Origin: Dyadobacter fanqingshengii
GTDB lineage: Bacteria; Bacteroidota; Bacteroidia; Cytophagales; Spirosomataceae
Direction of reading: 5' to 3'
DNA: 64,000 nt
Assembly (NCBI RefSeq): GCF_023822005.2
Contig: NZ_CP098806.1
Span: forward strand, 5,702,501-5,766,500
The position numbers and the translations under genes were made by a program. Below are positions 34,065 to 42,815 of this stretch, one piece after another (position 1 is the stretch's first letter; each line of letters opens with the position of its first letter). Under the pieces are notes generated by a model, which worked only from the letters and a program-made list of their open reading frames with translations, did not search any database and was not told the DNA's origin.

Positions 34065-35120
34065 TTATCTGTCCGAATACATTTCGGTGTAATATTTCTG
34101 GTAGTTGCCTGATGTGACGTTGTTCAGCCACTCCTGGTTGTTCAGATACCAGTCCACTGTCCTTTCAAGTCCCTCAGCGAATTGCAATGAAGGTTTCCAG
34201 CCCAGTTCTTCCGAAAGTTTGGTTGCGTCGATCGCATAACGAAGGTCGTGTCCGGCGCGGTCTGTCACGTAGGTGATCAGTTTTTCTGTTTCTCCTTTTT
34301 CGCGGCCCAGTTTCTGGTCCATAATGCTGCAGAGCAACAGAACCAGATCCAGGTTTTTCCATTCGTTATGACCACCAATGTTATAGGTTTCGCCGTTTTT
34401 GCCATCGTGGAAAATCACGTCAATGGCAATGGCGTGGTCTTCTACAAAAAGCCAGTCACGGATGTTTTCGCCTTTTCCATAAACAGGAAGCGGTTTTTGC
34501 TGGATAATGTTGTGGATCATCAGCGGGATCAGCTTCTCAGGGAAGTGGTTCGGGCCGTAATTGTTGGAACAATTGGAAATGACGATGGGCAGCTTATAAG
34601 TGTTATGATAAGCACGCACAAAGTGGTCCGAAGACGCTTTCGAAGCCGAGTAAGGCGAGCGTGGATCGTAACTGGTCGTTTCCACGAAAAATGTGCCCGG
34701 GTCGTGCAATTCACCATAAACTTCATCCGTAGAAACATGGTAAAAACGGCGGTCAGTGAAATCATCTTTCCAGGCTTTCTTGGCAGCATTCAAAAGATTC
34801 ACTGTTCCAACCACATTGGTCATCACAAACGACATCGGATCAGAGATAGACCGATCCACATGGCTTTCGGCAGCCAGGTGGACGATGCCGTGGAAATCGT
34901 TTTCACTGATGAGCTTGTCGATGAATTCAGCATCAACGATATCACCCTTTACAAATGTATAGTTAGGCGCATTCTCAATGTCACGAAGGTTTTCCAGGTT
35001 TCCTGCGTAAGTAAGTGCGTCGAGGTTATATATATGATAGTCAGGATGGTAGTTTACAAAACGGCGCACCACGTGTGAACCAATAAATCCTGCACCACCT
35101 GTGATTAAGATCTTTTTCAT
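34065..35120 (-). CDS. rfbB: dTDP-glucose 4,6-dehydratase
   Basis: RfbB/RmlB makes dTDP-4-keto-6-deoxyglucose. The ATG at 35120 gives 351 residues beginning MKKILITGGAGFIGSHVV. A reading from 35195 would add 25 residues overlapping galE. Motifs are GGAGFIGS (7-14), the LAAESHVDRSI segment, YSASKASSDH with the catalytic Tyr and Lys, and NCSNNYGPNHFPEKLIP. The start codon shares four bases with the galE stop (ATGA, 35117-35120), a sign of translational coupling. Confidence 0.97.
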   Translation of the reverse strand: MKKILITGGAGFIGSHVVRRFVNYHPDYHIYNLDALTYAGNLENLRDIENAPNYTFVKGDIVDAEFIDKLISENDFHGIVHLAAESHVDRSISDPMSFVMTNVVGTVNLLNAAKKAWKDDFTDRRFYHVSTDEVYGELHDPGTFFVETTSYDPRSPYSASKASSDHFVRAYHNTYKLPIVISNCSNNYGPNHFPEKLIPLMIHNIIQQKPLPVYGKGENIRDWLFVEDHAIAIDVIFHDGKNGETYNIGGHNEWKNLDLVLLLCSIMDQKLGREKGETEKLITYVTDRAGHDLRYAIDATKLSEELGWKPSLQFAEGLERTVDWYLNNQEWLNNVTSGNYQKYYTEMYSDR

Positions 35121-36136
35121 TGTTGAGTTGTTATTTTTAATTGCCAGTTCCATGCGTCTTTTAATGCATCCGCCATGGTTTTTTCGGCATGCCATTTCAT
35201 TACATTATTCACTTTATCCGACTGCGCATAGATTTTTTCTACGTCTCCTGCTCGGCGCGGCCCGATCGTATAATTTAGTTTTACGCCATTTACTTCTTCA
35301 AATGTATTGATCAATTCCAGGACGGTATATCCTTCACCAGTCCCTACATTAAAGACATCATAATAATCGGCATCCGTTTGTTCCTGCAACAATTCCAATG
35401 CTTTCACGTGCGCTTTCGCCAGGTCTACCACATGGATAAAGTCACGGATACAAGTTCCGTCAACGGTATCGTAATCACTTCCGAAAACGGTGAGCGAAGA
35501 ACGGAGGCCAGCGGCAGTTTGCGTAATAAATGGCACCAGATTGCTGGGAACCCCATTGGGCAACTCTCCGATCAGTGACGATTCGTGAGCGCCAATTGGG
35601 TTGAAATAGCGAAGTGAAATGGCTTTTACACCCGATTTGGCATGCACATAGTCGCGGATAATGTCTTCCCCGATTGCCTTTGTATTGCCGTAAGGTGAAT
35701 TTGCAGGTTTGCGGGGCGTGTTTTCGGTTACCGGAATGGCATCTGGCTGACCATAAACCGTGCACGATGAAGAAAATACAAAGTTTGGCACTTTAAATTC
35801 CTGAGCGGCGCGCAAGAGAACAAGCAAGGAGATCAGATTATTCTCGTAATAATTAAGTGGCTTTTCTACTGATTCGCCGACAGCTTTATAAGCAGCAAAG
35901 TGAATAATTCCGTCAAATTTTTCCTTTTCAAAAAGTGCCCTGACTTTCTCTGAATCGTTGCAGTCGATCTCATAAAATGGAAAATCCTTGCCGGTAATTT
36001 TTTTGATCCCTTCCAGAACTCCGGGATTTGAATTGTAGAGATTGTCGACGATGACTGGCTCAAACCCTGCTTTATCCAGCTCAACAACCGTGTGAGAACC
36101 GATAAAGCCAGCTCCTCCCGTAACAAGAATTTTCAT
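35117..36136 (-). CDS. galE: UDP-glucose 4-epimerase
   Basis: GalE interconverts UDP-glucose and UDP-galactose. The 339-residue short-chain dehydrogenase has GGAGFIGSHTV at the N-terminus, FAAYKAVGESV, SSSCTVYGQPD and the catalytic YGNTKAIGED (Tyr-x3-Lys). C-terminal motifs YNVGTGEGYTVLE-like and GPRRAGDVEKIYA are in place. It heads the run galE-rfbB-rfbA on the minus strand, consistent with supply of sugars for surface polysaccharide. An inverted repeat lies in its upstream region. Confidence 0.96.
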   Translation of the reverse strand: MKILVTGGAGFIGSHTVVELDKAGFEPVIVDNLYNSNPGVLEGIKKITGKDFPFYEIDCNDSEKVRALFEKEKFDGIIHFAAYKAVGESVEKPLNYYENNLISLLVLLRAAQEFKVPNFVFSSSCTVYGQPDAIPVTENTPRKPANSPYGNTKAIGEDIIRDYVHAKSGVKAISLRYFNPIGAHESSLIGELPNGVPSNLVPFITQTAAGLRSSLTVFGSDYDTVDGTCIRDFIHVVDLAKAHVKALELLQEQTDADYYDVFNVGTGEGYTVLELINTFEEVNGVKLNYTIGPRRAGDVEKIYAQSDKVNNVMKWHAEKTMADALKDAWNWQLKITTQQ

Positions 36137-36214
36137 GTGCTCTTTGCTTAATTTAAAAAAATATTGTGGTATAGATGATGTGAAAAAACAAGCTCAAAAA
36201 TGCATTTGTATACA

Positions 36215-36242
36215 GAATTTCGTGCATTAACAAACGAAATTC
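36215..36242. promoter_or_regulatory. Inverted repeat between galE and the SirB1-like gene
   Basis: GAATTTCGT (36215-36223) and ACGAAATTC (36234-36242) form a perfect 9-bp inverted repeat with a 10-nt spacer. It lies about 80 nt upstream of galE and 107 nt upstream of the divergent SirB1-like gene. Its size and centre-to-centre spacing of about one and a half helix turns suit a dimeric regulator. Confidence 0.45.
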
Positions 36243-36348
36243 GCTCCGTTAACCAGCTTTTTTCCCGGGCAAAAGTAGAAAATTTGATGTCCATTAAAAA
36301 AAAATGTTTTTATTTATCCGTTGGTTGTTAAATGCAGATTTGAGGAAA

Positions 36349-37197
36349 ATGAACCAGAGAGAAATTAAAGCACTGATATCCTTGCTTGATGACGAAGATC
36401 ATGAAGTGAGCCAGCACGTGGAGGGGAAAATCTTGTCATTAGGAGGCAATGTCATACCGTTTCTCGAAACTGAGTGGGAGGAAAGCTTCAACCCGATCGT
36501 GCAACGCAAAATTGAAGAATTGATCCACGAATTGCAGCTCAGCATTATGATTGAGCGCTTGCAATCATGGAAAAATGGTGGTGCGCTGGATTTGCTGGAA
36601 GGCATGTGGATCATTTCAACTTACCATTATCCGGACCTTTCCATGGAGAAGCTCCGGACAAATATTGAGCAGCTTTATTACGATATATGGATCCAGTTTC
36701 AGGAAGAAATGAATGCTGTGGACCAGATCAAGCGCATTAACAGCATCTTTTTCGGGGTGATGAATTTCGCTGCGAACACCAAGAACTTTCACTCACCGTC
36801 CAATTCCATGGTGAATGTGGTGCTGGAAAGCAGAAGGGGAAATCCGATCACATTATGCGTGATCTACCTTTTAATAGCCAGGAAGCTCGGCATGCCCGTG
36901 TATGGGGTTAACCTGCCGAACCTTTTCGTGCTGACTTACAAAAACGACAAGACGCAGTTTTATATCAATGTCTTCAACAGAGGGATTATTTTCTCCAAAA
37001 CAGACATTGACCATTATATCGCGCAGCTGAACATTAAATCGAAGGAGATTTTTTACCAGCCTTGCACTAACCTTGAAATTGTGCAGCGGGTGTTGCGTAA
37101 TCTTATTTTGTCTTACGAAAAAACGAGTGAGCAGGATAAAATAAAAGAAATTGAGAAGATCCTGAAATCGACATTGGACGATATGCCCGATTTGTAG
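36349..37197 (+). CDS. SirB1-family transglutaminase-like protein
   Basis: The ATG at 36349 gives 282 residues starting MNQREIKALISLLDDEDHEV. A start at 36304 would add 15 residues; the later site is favoured. A HEAT-like N-terminal helical part (about 1-80) precedes a SirB1/transglutaminase-like core. Core elements are RINSIFFGVMNF, SMVNVVLESRRGNPITLCVIYLLIARKLGMPVYGVNLP and a strand FYINVFNRG. In classic SirB1 proteins this core is followed by TPRs, which are only minimal here. The expected catalytic cysteine may be the one in LCVIYLLIA. Function of the family is unsettled. Confidence 0.82.
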   Translation: MNQREIKALISLLDDEDHEVSQHVEGKILSLGGNVIPFLETEWEESFNPIVQRKIEELIHELQLSIMIERLQSWKNGGALDLLEGMWIISTYHYPDLSMEKLRTNIEQLYYDIWIQFQEEMNAVDQIKRINSIFFGVMNFAANTKNFHSPSNSMVNVVLESRRGNPITLCVIYLLIARKLGMPVYGVNLPNLFVLTYKNDKTQFYINVFNRGIIFSKTDIDHYIAQLNIKSKEIFYQPCTNLEIVQRVLRNLILSYEKTSEQDKIKEIEKILKSTLDDMPDL

Positions 37198-37827
37198 CTA
37201 TAATGCAATCGCCAGGCAATGGTGATCAAACCACCTTACAGTAACATTGGCCTCAATAATCCTGCCCAGGTCCGTAAGCCTTCCTTTTAATAGTAATGCG
37301 TCTTTATCAAAAGGTTCTATATAAATGGAATCTCTGAAACTAACCTTTTTCTTGCCGTACAACTTGTAAAGAGCCTCTTTTGCGCACCAATACATGCATA
37401 GGAGCGCTATTTCATCGCTGGCGTGCTCGAATTCAGGTTGAGATAAATACTTTTTAGATGTGCGTTGCAGCTTCGCATCCATTTTCTCCATATCAATGCC
37501 CACAGCCGCCGGAGGGTTTATGGCAACAGCAACAAAGTCATTGGTATGCGTGATGGAAATGTGCGAGTCGTTGTCGATCAGGAATGCCTTGCCGTGTTCA
37601 TCCTTGAAAGTCCCGATGTAATTAATGTCAAAACGCTCGGCAATGATCTTGATCAGCAGCCTGCTTGCGAGCCATTCACGCAGTTTTTGAGGATGTGAAA
37701 TTGCTGAAAGTTCGTCGGGGTTATACGCAGTGCCTAGGTTTTCCCTGAGCTCGGTTTCAGTTTCGGTAAGCTTCCAAAGCAGCAGCGTACTGGATTCTTC
37801 GATCATTTCGGAATGAACGAGCGGCAT
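37198..37827 (-). CDS. 4'-phosphopantetheinyl transferase (Sfp superfamily)
   Basis: These enzymes move 4'-phosphopantetheine from CoA to a serine of acyl or peptidyl carrier proteins. The 209-residue protein has the CoA/Mg motifs SITHTNDF (91-98), VGIDMEKMD with Asp112 and Glu114, and WCAKEALYKLYGKK with Glu151 and Lys. This is the two-domain Sfp type, not the short AcpS. No carrier-protein gene is near. The stop codon is directly adjacent to the stop of the convergent SirB1-like gene, with no intergenic base. Confidence 0.92.
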   Translation of the reverse strand: MPLVHSEMIEESSTLLLWKLTETETELRENLGTAYNPDELSAISHPQKLREWLASRLLIKIIAERFDINYIGTFKDEHGKAFLIDNDSHISITHTNDFVAVAINPPAAVGIDMEKMDAKLQRTSKKYLSQPEFEHASDEIALLCMYWCAKEALYKLYGKKKVSFRDSIYIEPFDKDALLLKGRLTDLGRIIEANVTVRWFDHHCLAIAL

Positions 37828-37883
37828 AATATTTCTGTTTACAATTTCTATTTTTGACGCTTAATCCCTATCGCAAGTAAAGC

Positions 37884-38786
37884 ATGAACATTCGCAAAGT
37901 AGATACTTTTTCCGGTCATAGAGACAGTGTTTATACAATTATTTCTGACAGCACTTCTCATGGCTTTTACTCTGCTGGCGGCGATGGTTTTGTAATTCAA
38001 TGGGATCTCAATAAACCCGATCTGGGAAATCTTGTGGCCCGCGTAGGCGTTTCCGTGTATGCATTAGGACTCGAAAAAGCGAACAATGCGCTGTGGATCG
38101 GGCAAAATTACGAAGGGATCCAGGTGCTGGACATTGCTGAAAACAAGATTGAACAAACCTCAAAAATCACGACAGCGCCTATTTTCGACATTCAATTTTA
38201 TGATAATAAAGCATTGATAGCGCTGGGCGATGGCGTTATTGTCGTGATGGACATTGCCTCATTCGCGGTGCAAAAGCACATTAAGGTTTCTAGTAAGAGC
38301 ATCCGGACGATTGCGATCAACCAAGAAACGCGAGAATTTGCTGTCGGGGACAGTGATTGTAATGTCAATATCTTCGATTTAGATGGTTTTGTGTTAAAAA
38401 AGACGATCCAATCGCATGGTAACTCGGTATTTTCCGTTAAGTATTCACCGGACGGCAAATATCTGTTCTCAACCGGCCGGGATGCACACATCAAAATTTG
38501 GGATGTAAATGACGCTTATGGGATGGTTTTAGACATTTCGGCACATTTATATGCGGTCAATGACATTACTTTCAGCCCCGACCGCACATTATTCGCCTCC
38601 TGCAGCATGGACAAATCGGTAAAAGTCTGGGATGCTGTTACTTTTAAACTCAAAAAGATCATTGATCGCGCAAGGCATGCAGGACATGGCACTTCGGTGA
38701 ATAAACTGCTCTGGACGAGCTATGAAAATCAATTGATATCATGCAGCGACGACCGGATGATTTCGGTTTGGGAAGTGGCTGATTAG
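37884..38786 (+). CDS. WD40-repeat protein
   Basis: This 300-residue protein is made of about six to seven WD40 blades. The first begins FSGHRDSVYTI and ends FVIQWDLN. Later ones are SHGNSVFSVKYSPDGKYLF/HIKIWDV, SAHLYAVNDITFSPDRTLF/SVKVWDA and the last, MISVWEVAD, so the propeller closes within the chain. No signal peptide is present, so it is cytoplasmic. WD40 propellers are interaction platforms; the partner is unknown. The gene follows the phosphopantetheinyl transferase gene divergently and precedes divIVA. Confidence 0.93.
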   Translation: MNIRKVDTFSGHRDSVYTIISDSTSHGFYSAGGDGFVIQWDLNKPDLGNLVARVGVSVYALGLEKANNALWIGQNYEGIQVLDIAENKIEQTSKITTAPIFDIQFYDNKALIALGDGVIVVMDIASFAVQKHIKVSSKSIRTIAINQETREFAVGDSDCNVNIFDLDGFVLKKTIQSHGNSVFSVKYSPDGKYLFSTGRDAHIKIWDVNDAYGMVLDISAHLYAVNDITFSPDRTLFASCSMDKSVKVWDAVTFKLKKIIDRARHAGHGTSVNKLLWTSYENQLISCSDDRMISVWEVAD

Positions 38787-38890
38787 TATACTTATAATAT
38801 GGTATTATTGGTAAATACTTTGAAAAATGATACATATATCTTTAACTTACACGACCGTTTTTAACTAAGTACCAAAGCATAGAATGCATC

Positions 38891-39952
38891 ATGAAAATAT
38901 CCGCTATAGACATACGCAAGCATACTTTTGAAAAGATTTTCAGAGGTTACGACCCGGACGAAGTAGATGCTTTTCTTAACTCGTTGTCGCAGGAATGGGA
39001 GCGTTTTTCCAGCGAAAACAGCTTATTGAAAATGCAGCTTGAATATGCCGAAAAAGAGCTTAGCAAGTTAAAAGATATCGAATCCACGCTGTTCAGAACA
39101 TTAAAAGCGGCAGAGGACACCAGCAAGCTGATTGAAAAAGAAGCAAATGAAAATGCTGAAAAGCGGATTGAAGAGTCCCGGACCACAGCCAATGATCTGG
39201 TATCCGAAGCTGAAAACAGGACTAACCAGGTCATCCGCGAAACGGAAGACAGGTTAAAGCGTTTCAAGGAAGATTTTGCTGCCGAAGTGAAATTGCAGGA
39301 ACGTGATTTCAGGGCTATCGAAAACTTCCGTGACAATTTGATCGTACAGCTTTCGTCGCTGGCCAACAACACCATTGAAACGGTGGAAAGGTTCGAACAG
39401 AAATATGACAAACAATCCGTTTTGAACAAAATGGAGGAAATTAAACAGCATATTTCCGAAATTGAAATCCCTAAAAAAGCAGTGTTTCCCGTTGAGCCAA
39501 GGGTCGTTTCGCAGATAGATGAAGCGCCTGAGCAAGAAGTAGAAGTTGTGCTTCAGGACGAAAAATCGGAAGTTTTGTTCGAGGTTGTTGATTCGGAGGA
39601 AGAGGTTTTGGTGGACGAGGAGGAAGAGTTTGTTCCTCAGTTGACATTTGAAGATGAGGAACCGGAAGTGGTCAGCGAGGTTACAGTTGAAGCGGAACCA
39701 GAACCAATTGAAGAGCCGGAGCTTTTAGAAGAAGAAATAGAATATAGCATAAAAGAAGAACCCAAAGGCGCTGCGGAGGAATCAGCAGCAGCGTTGGCCG
39801 AACTTCAAAGAACCGAACGGGCCAGAGAAATTGAGCGTGCAAGGGAAACGGAGCGTGCAAGAGAAAGAGACAATGCTCCGGTCAACCGTCCGCGTGTGCC
39901 TGAAAACACGCCCAAGAAAACCAGCGGAGGCTCATTTTTTGATCAAATCTAA
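38891..39952 (+). CDS. DivIVA-domain coiled-coil protein
   Basis: This 353-residue protein starts with a DivIVA/GpsB-like domain (about 1-60, with DIRKHTFEKIFRGYDPDEVDAFL). A long coiled coil follows (about 35-165), then a strongly acidic Glu/Val/Asp-rich segment (about 200-290). The basic, repetitive ERARE-type tail is at about 300-330. In Gram-positives DivIVA marks curved membranes and division sites; in Bacteroidota its role is less studied. The acidic middle is likely disordered. folB begins 6 nt after its stop. Confidence 0.88.
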   Translation: MKISAIDIRKHTFEKIFRGYDPDEVDAFLNSLSQEWERFSSENSLLKMQLEYAEKELSKLKDIESTLFRTLKAAEDTSKLIEKEANENAEKRIEESRTTANDLVSEAENRTNQVIRETEDRLKRFKEDFAAEVKLQERDFRAIENFRDNLIVQLSSLANNTIETVERFEQKYDKQSVLNKMEEIKQHISEIEIPKKAVFPVEPRVVSQIDEAPEQEVEVVLQDEKSEVLFEVVDSEEEVLVDEEEEFVPQLTFEDEEPEVVSEVTVEAEPEPIEEPELLEEEIEYSIKEEPKGAAEESAAALAELQRTERAREIERARETERARERDNAPVNRPRVPENTPKKTSGGSFFDQI

Positions 39953-39958
39953 AATACA

Positions 39959-40309
39959 TTGGGAACAATAAGCCTCGAAGGTCTTGAGTTTTTTGCTTAC
40001 CACGGCTATTATCCTGAGGAGCAACGAATTGGTAATAAATACGCATTGGACATCATCATTACAGCCGACTTCATCAAGGCTGCACAAGAAGATAAGCTCA
40101 GTGAAACAGTGAATTACGAAACGATCTACCAGATAGCTTCAAAAGTAATGCAGGAACCAGCTAAATTACTGGAACACATTGGCTTCACGGTTATTGAGAA
40201 AATAAGGGAACATTACCCGGTTGTGGCAAACATTACAGTCCGGGTTTCCAAGTTCAACCCACCCGTAGGAGGCGTCTGTACAAGGGCGATGATCACGATG
40301 GAAGGGTAA
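39959..40309 (+). CDS. folB: Dihydroneopterin aldolase
   Basis: FolB cleaves 7,8-dihydroneopterin to 6-hydroxymethyl-dihydropterin and glycolaldehyde in folate synthesis. The 116-residue protein has GTISLEGLEFFAYHGYYPEEQ, ETVNYETIYQIA, the ALLEHIGF-like segment (KLLEHIGFTVIEKI) and a terminal KFNPPVGGVCTRAMI. No ATG lies near the family start; translation appears to begin at TTG 39959, only 6 nt after the divIVA-like stop. Re-initiation after that gene is likely. Confidence 0.93.
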   Translation: MGTISLEGLEFFAYHGYYPEEQRIGNKYALDIIITADFIKAAQEDKLSETVNYETIYQIASKVMQEPAKLLEHIGFTVIEKIREHYPVVANITVRVSKFNPPVGGVCTRAMITMEG

Positions 40310-40346
40310 ACGAAAAAGGTCCTGCTCAGCAGGACCTTTTTCGTTT
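40308..40346. terminator. Bidirectional terminator after folB
   Basis: A perfect 18-bp stem runs from 40308-40325 to 40329-40346 around a 3-nt loop (TCA), with A- and T-runs at the base. Its right end lies 3 nt from the 3' end of the minus-strand carboxynorspermidine dehydrogenase gene, so it serves both. Confidence 0.92.
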
Positions 40347-40349
40347 ATA

Positions 40350-41561
40350 TCAATATTCATGCGGCAACGGAACGTTAATCCGCTCGTTCCAGGGCAAGCC
40401 ATGCTGATTAAGCAGGTCCATGAATGGATCCGGATTCAGCTCTTCTACATTGTAAACGCCTGGTTTCATCCACTCCTCATTTGTCAGCATCAGCATAGCA
40501 CCAATCATGGCTGGAACACCGGTTGTGTAACTTACTGCTTGTGCGCGTACTTCGCGATAGCATTCCGCGTGGTCGCAATTGTTCCATACGTAATAGGTTT
40601 TTTCCTCACCGTTTTCAATGCCTTTAATCTGGCATCCAATCGAAGTCTGACCTGAATAATTTTCTCCCAAAGAATCCGGCGCAGGAAGCACAGCTTTCAG
40701 GAATTCCAGCGGAACAATGTCCATTCCATTGAATTTGATCGGCTTGATGCTCGTCATGCCCACATTTTCAAGCACGTTTAAATGCGTAATGTAAGCCTGT
40801 CCGAATGTCATCCAGAAACGCGCGCGCTTCAATGTTGGGAAGTTTTTTACCAGCGATTCAAGTTCTTCGTGGTAAAGCACATAACTTTCTTTCGGCCCGA
40901 TGCCCGGATATTCGATCGGTTTATGGATTGACATGGCAGGAATTTCTATCCATTCGCCATTTTCCCAGTAACGTCCGGGTTGCGTAATCTCCCGGATATT
41001 AATTTCAGGGTTGAAGTTCGTAGCAAATGCTTTTCCATGATCACCGGCATTACAGTCGATGATATCCAGGTAATGCATTTCATCAAAATGATGCTTGTTG
41101 GCATACGCTGTATAAACCTGCGTCACGCCGGGATCGAAGCCGCAGCCTAAAACGGCCATCAAGCCCGCTTCCTTAAATCTTTCCTGATAAGCCCATTGCC
41201 AGCTGTATTCAAATTTGGCAACATCTTTCGGCTCATAATTGGCTGTGTCCAGATAATGTACACCTGTTGCCAGACAGGCTTCCATAATGGTCAGATCCTG
41301 GTAAGGCAAAGCAACATTGATCAGCATTTTGGGTTGAAAACGTTTGATCAGCAGCACTGTTTCAGCGACAATATCTGCATCAACCTGTGCCGTTTCAATG
41401 GTGACGCCATGCATTTCCTTAATTTCAGCAGCGATCTTATCGCACTTCGACTTTGTGCGGCTGGCCAGCATGATTTCCGTAAAAACATTGCTATTCAGCG
41501 CGCATTTATGGGCTACAACACTACCAACTCCACCTGCACCAATGATCAGAACCTTAGACAT
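40350..41561 (-). CDS. Carboxynorspermidine dehydrogenase (saccharopine dehydrogenase family)
   Basis: The 403-residue enzyme is a member of the saccharopine dehydrogenase superfamily. It makes carboxy-norspermidine or carboxyspermidine from a diamine and aspartate semialdehyde in the alternative polyamine route. It starts with the NAD(P) motif GAGGVGSVVAHKCA, then has ASRTKSKCDKIA, DTANYEPKDVAKF and LGCGFDPGVTQVYTAYA. The C-terminal half has the family's AYITHLNVLENVGMTSI and YREVRAQAVSYTTGVPA. The partner decarboxylase is not in the window. The gene begins 48 nt after the sugar dehydrogenase gene. Confidence 0.9.
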   Translation of the reverse strand: MSKVLIIGAGGVGSVVAHKCALNSNVFTEIMLASRTKSKCDKIAAEIKEMHGVTIETAQVDADIVAETVLLIKRFQPKMLINVALPYQDLTIMEACLATGVHYLDTANYEPKDVAKFEYSWQWAYQERFKEAGLMAVLGCGFDPGVTQVYTAYANKHHFDEMHYLDIIDCNAGDHGKAFATNFNPEINIREITQPGRYWENGEWIEIPAMSIHKPIEYPGIGPKESYVLYHEELESLVKNFPTLKRARFWMTFGQAYITHLNVLENVGMTSIKPIKFNGMDIVPLEFLKAVLPAPDSLGENYSGQTSIGCQIKGIENGEEKTYYVWNNCDHAECYREVRAQAVSYTTGVPAMIGAMLMLTNEEWMKPGVYNVEELNPDPFMDLLNQHGLPWNERINVPLPHEY

Positions 41562-41609
41562 CTTATTTCGTTTGAATTTTCGGCAAAGATAGAATGACCG
41601 GTTAATTTT

Positions 41610-42815
41610 TCAATTTAAATTTCCGTTAACCAGCTTCATTATCTTCCCTTCGCCGTAATTCAAATAATAAACCTCTCCGCTGATATCCTGCGCGAATGAG
41701 GAAACAGCTCCTTTATTTTCAAACAAAATAGCATTGCTCTTTTTCTGATCGCCATCCAGTTCCAGCGCCCAGATCCGGCCACTGGCAAAGTCGCCATAAA
41801 TGTATTTTCCCTCCAGACTCTTGATCGCATTTCCTCTGTAAACATAACCGCCGGTTATGGACCTGTCGCCATTATTCTGGTTGTAATCATGGATCGGTTC
41901 AATAAGGCCTGCAGCATTGCAATTGGAAGCCGGATCGTAACAATCTACGCCTTCTTTGAGTCGCCAGCCGTAGTTGCCGCCTTTGGTAATGAGGTCAATT
42001 TCTTCCCGCTTATTTTGTCCTACATCGCCGGCAAATAAACGGTCATTATCCATATCAAAACTGATCCGCCAGGGATTTCTCAGGCCGTAAGCATAAATTT
42101 CAGGAAGGAAACCATCATTATTACCGACCGGATATGGGTTGTCAGAAGGGATTCCGTAGTTGCCTTTCGATGTTCCGTCCACGTCGACACGGAGAATTTT
42201 TCCCAGCATGCTTTTGCGGTTTTGCGCATTATTCTGCGGATCGCCTCCGCTGCCGCCGTCACCTGTGGCAATGTATAAAAAGCTATCTTTGCCAAATTGC
42301 AGCGAGCCGCCATTGTGGTTATCGTAAGGTTGATTAAAGGTAAAAAGAACAGCTTCGCTGGAAGGATCAGCCCGTTCCGCTGCTGGGGACGCTGCCTTGT
42401 AGCGCGCTATGACCGTTTTTAGAGGGCTTCCTGCCGTGTAGTTGACATAAAAATAGCCATTGGTCTTGAAGTCGGGATGAAAGGCCAGGCCCAAAAGCCC
42501 GCGTTCGCCGCCATCCTGCACTTTATTTTGTATATCCAAAAAAACGGTGCTGGTTGTCGCAGCAGCATTGTTTTGAAAAACTCTGATCACACCAGCCTGC
42601 TCCACAACGAAAAATCGGCTGCTATCGCCCGGAATTTGCTTCATTTCAACAGGATTTGTAAAAGTCAGGCCTGGAAATGCATCCTTTGTTTTGATGGTTG
42701 TATCGGAATTTGCAATCGTCCCGGGATCGTCTTCCATGTCCTTATCTTTGGAACATGAAACACTGGCAAAGCCTATTGTTAAGAGGAAAAATATCGGAAG
42801 TGCGTTAAGTGTCAT
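41610..42815 (-). CDS. PQQ-type sugar dehydrogenase lipoprotein (glucose/sorbosone family)
   Basis: This 401-residue protein has a lipoprotein signal with Cys21 (ASVSC). A beta-propeller of the glucose/sorbosone dehydrogenase family follows, with GGERGLLGLAFHPDFKTNGY, DNHNGGSLQFGKD, YIATGDGGSGGDP, GLRNPWRISFD and AGDVGQNKREEIDLI motifs. Such enzymes oxidise aldoses with PQQ or are non-catalytic propellers. It is 58 nt downstream of eboF. A hairpin covers its start codon. It may be co-transcribed with ebo, but no functional link is established. Confidence 0.9.
   Translation of the reverse strand: MTLNALPIFFLLTIGFASVSCSKDKDMEDDPGTIANSDTTIKTKDAFPGLTFTNPVEMKQIPGDSSRFFVVEQAGVIRVFQNNAAATTSTVFLDIQNKVQDGGERGLLGLAFHPDFKTNGYFYVNYTAGSPLKTVIARYKAASPAAERADPSSEAVLFTFNQPYDNHNGGSLQFGKDSFLYIATGDGGSGGDPQNNAQNRKSMLGKILRVDVDGTSKGNYGIPSDNPYPVGNNDGFLPEIYAYGLRNPWRISFDMDNDRLFAGDVGQNKREEIDLITKGGNYGWRLKEGVDCYDPASNCNAAGLIEPIHDYNQNNGDRSITGGYVYRGNAIKSLEGKYIYGDFASGRIWALELDGDQKKSNAILFENKGAVSSFAQDISGEVYYLNYGEGKIMKLVNGNLN

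Noticed and set aside
34248..35078. A 276-codon plus-strand frame
   Set aside because: It is antisense to rfbB, whose motifs and length are complete.
38947..39429. A 160-codon minus-strand frame rich in Ser and Phe
   Set aside because: It is the antisense of the Glu/Lys-rich coiled coil of the DivIVA-like protein, a common source of false frames.
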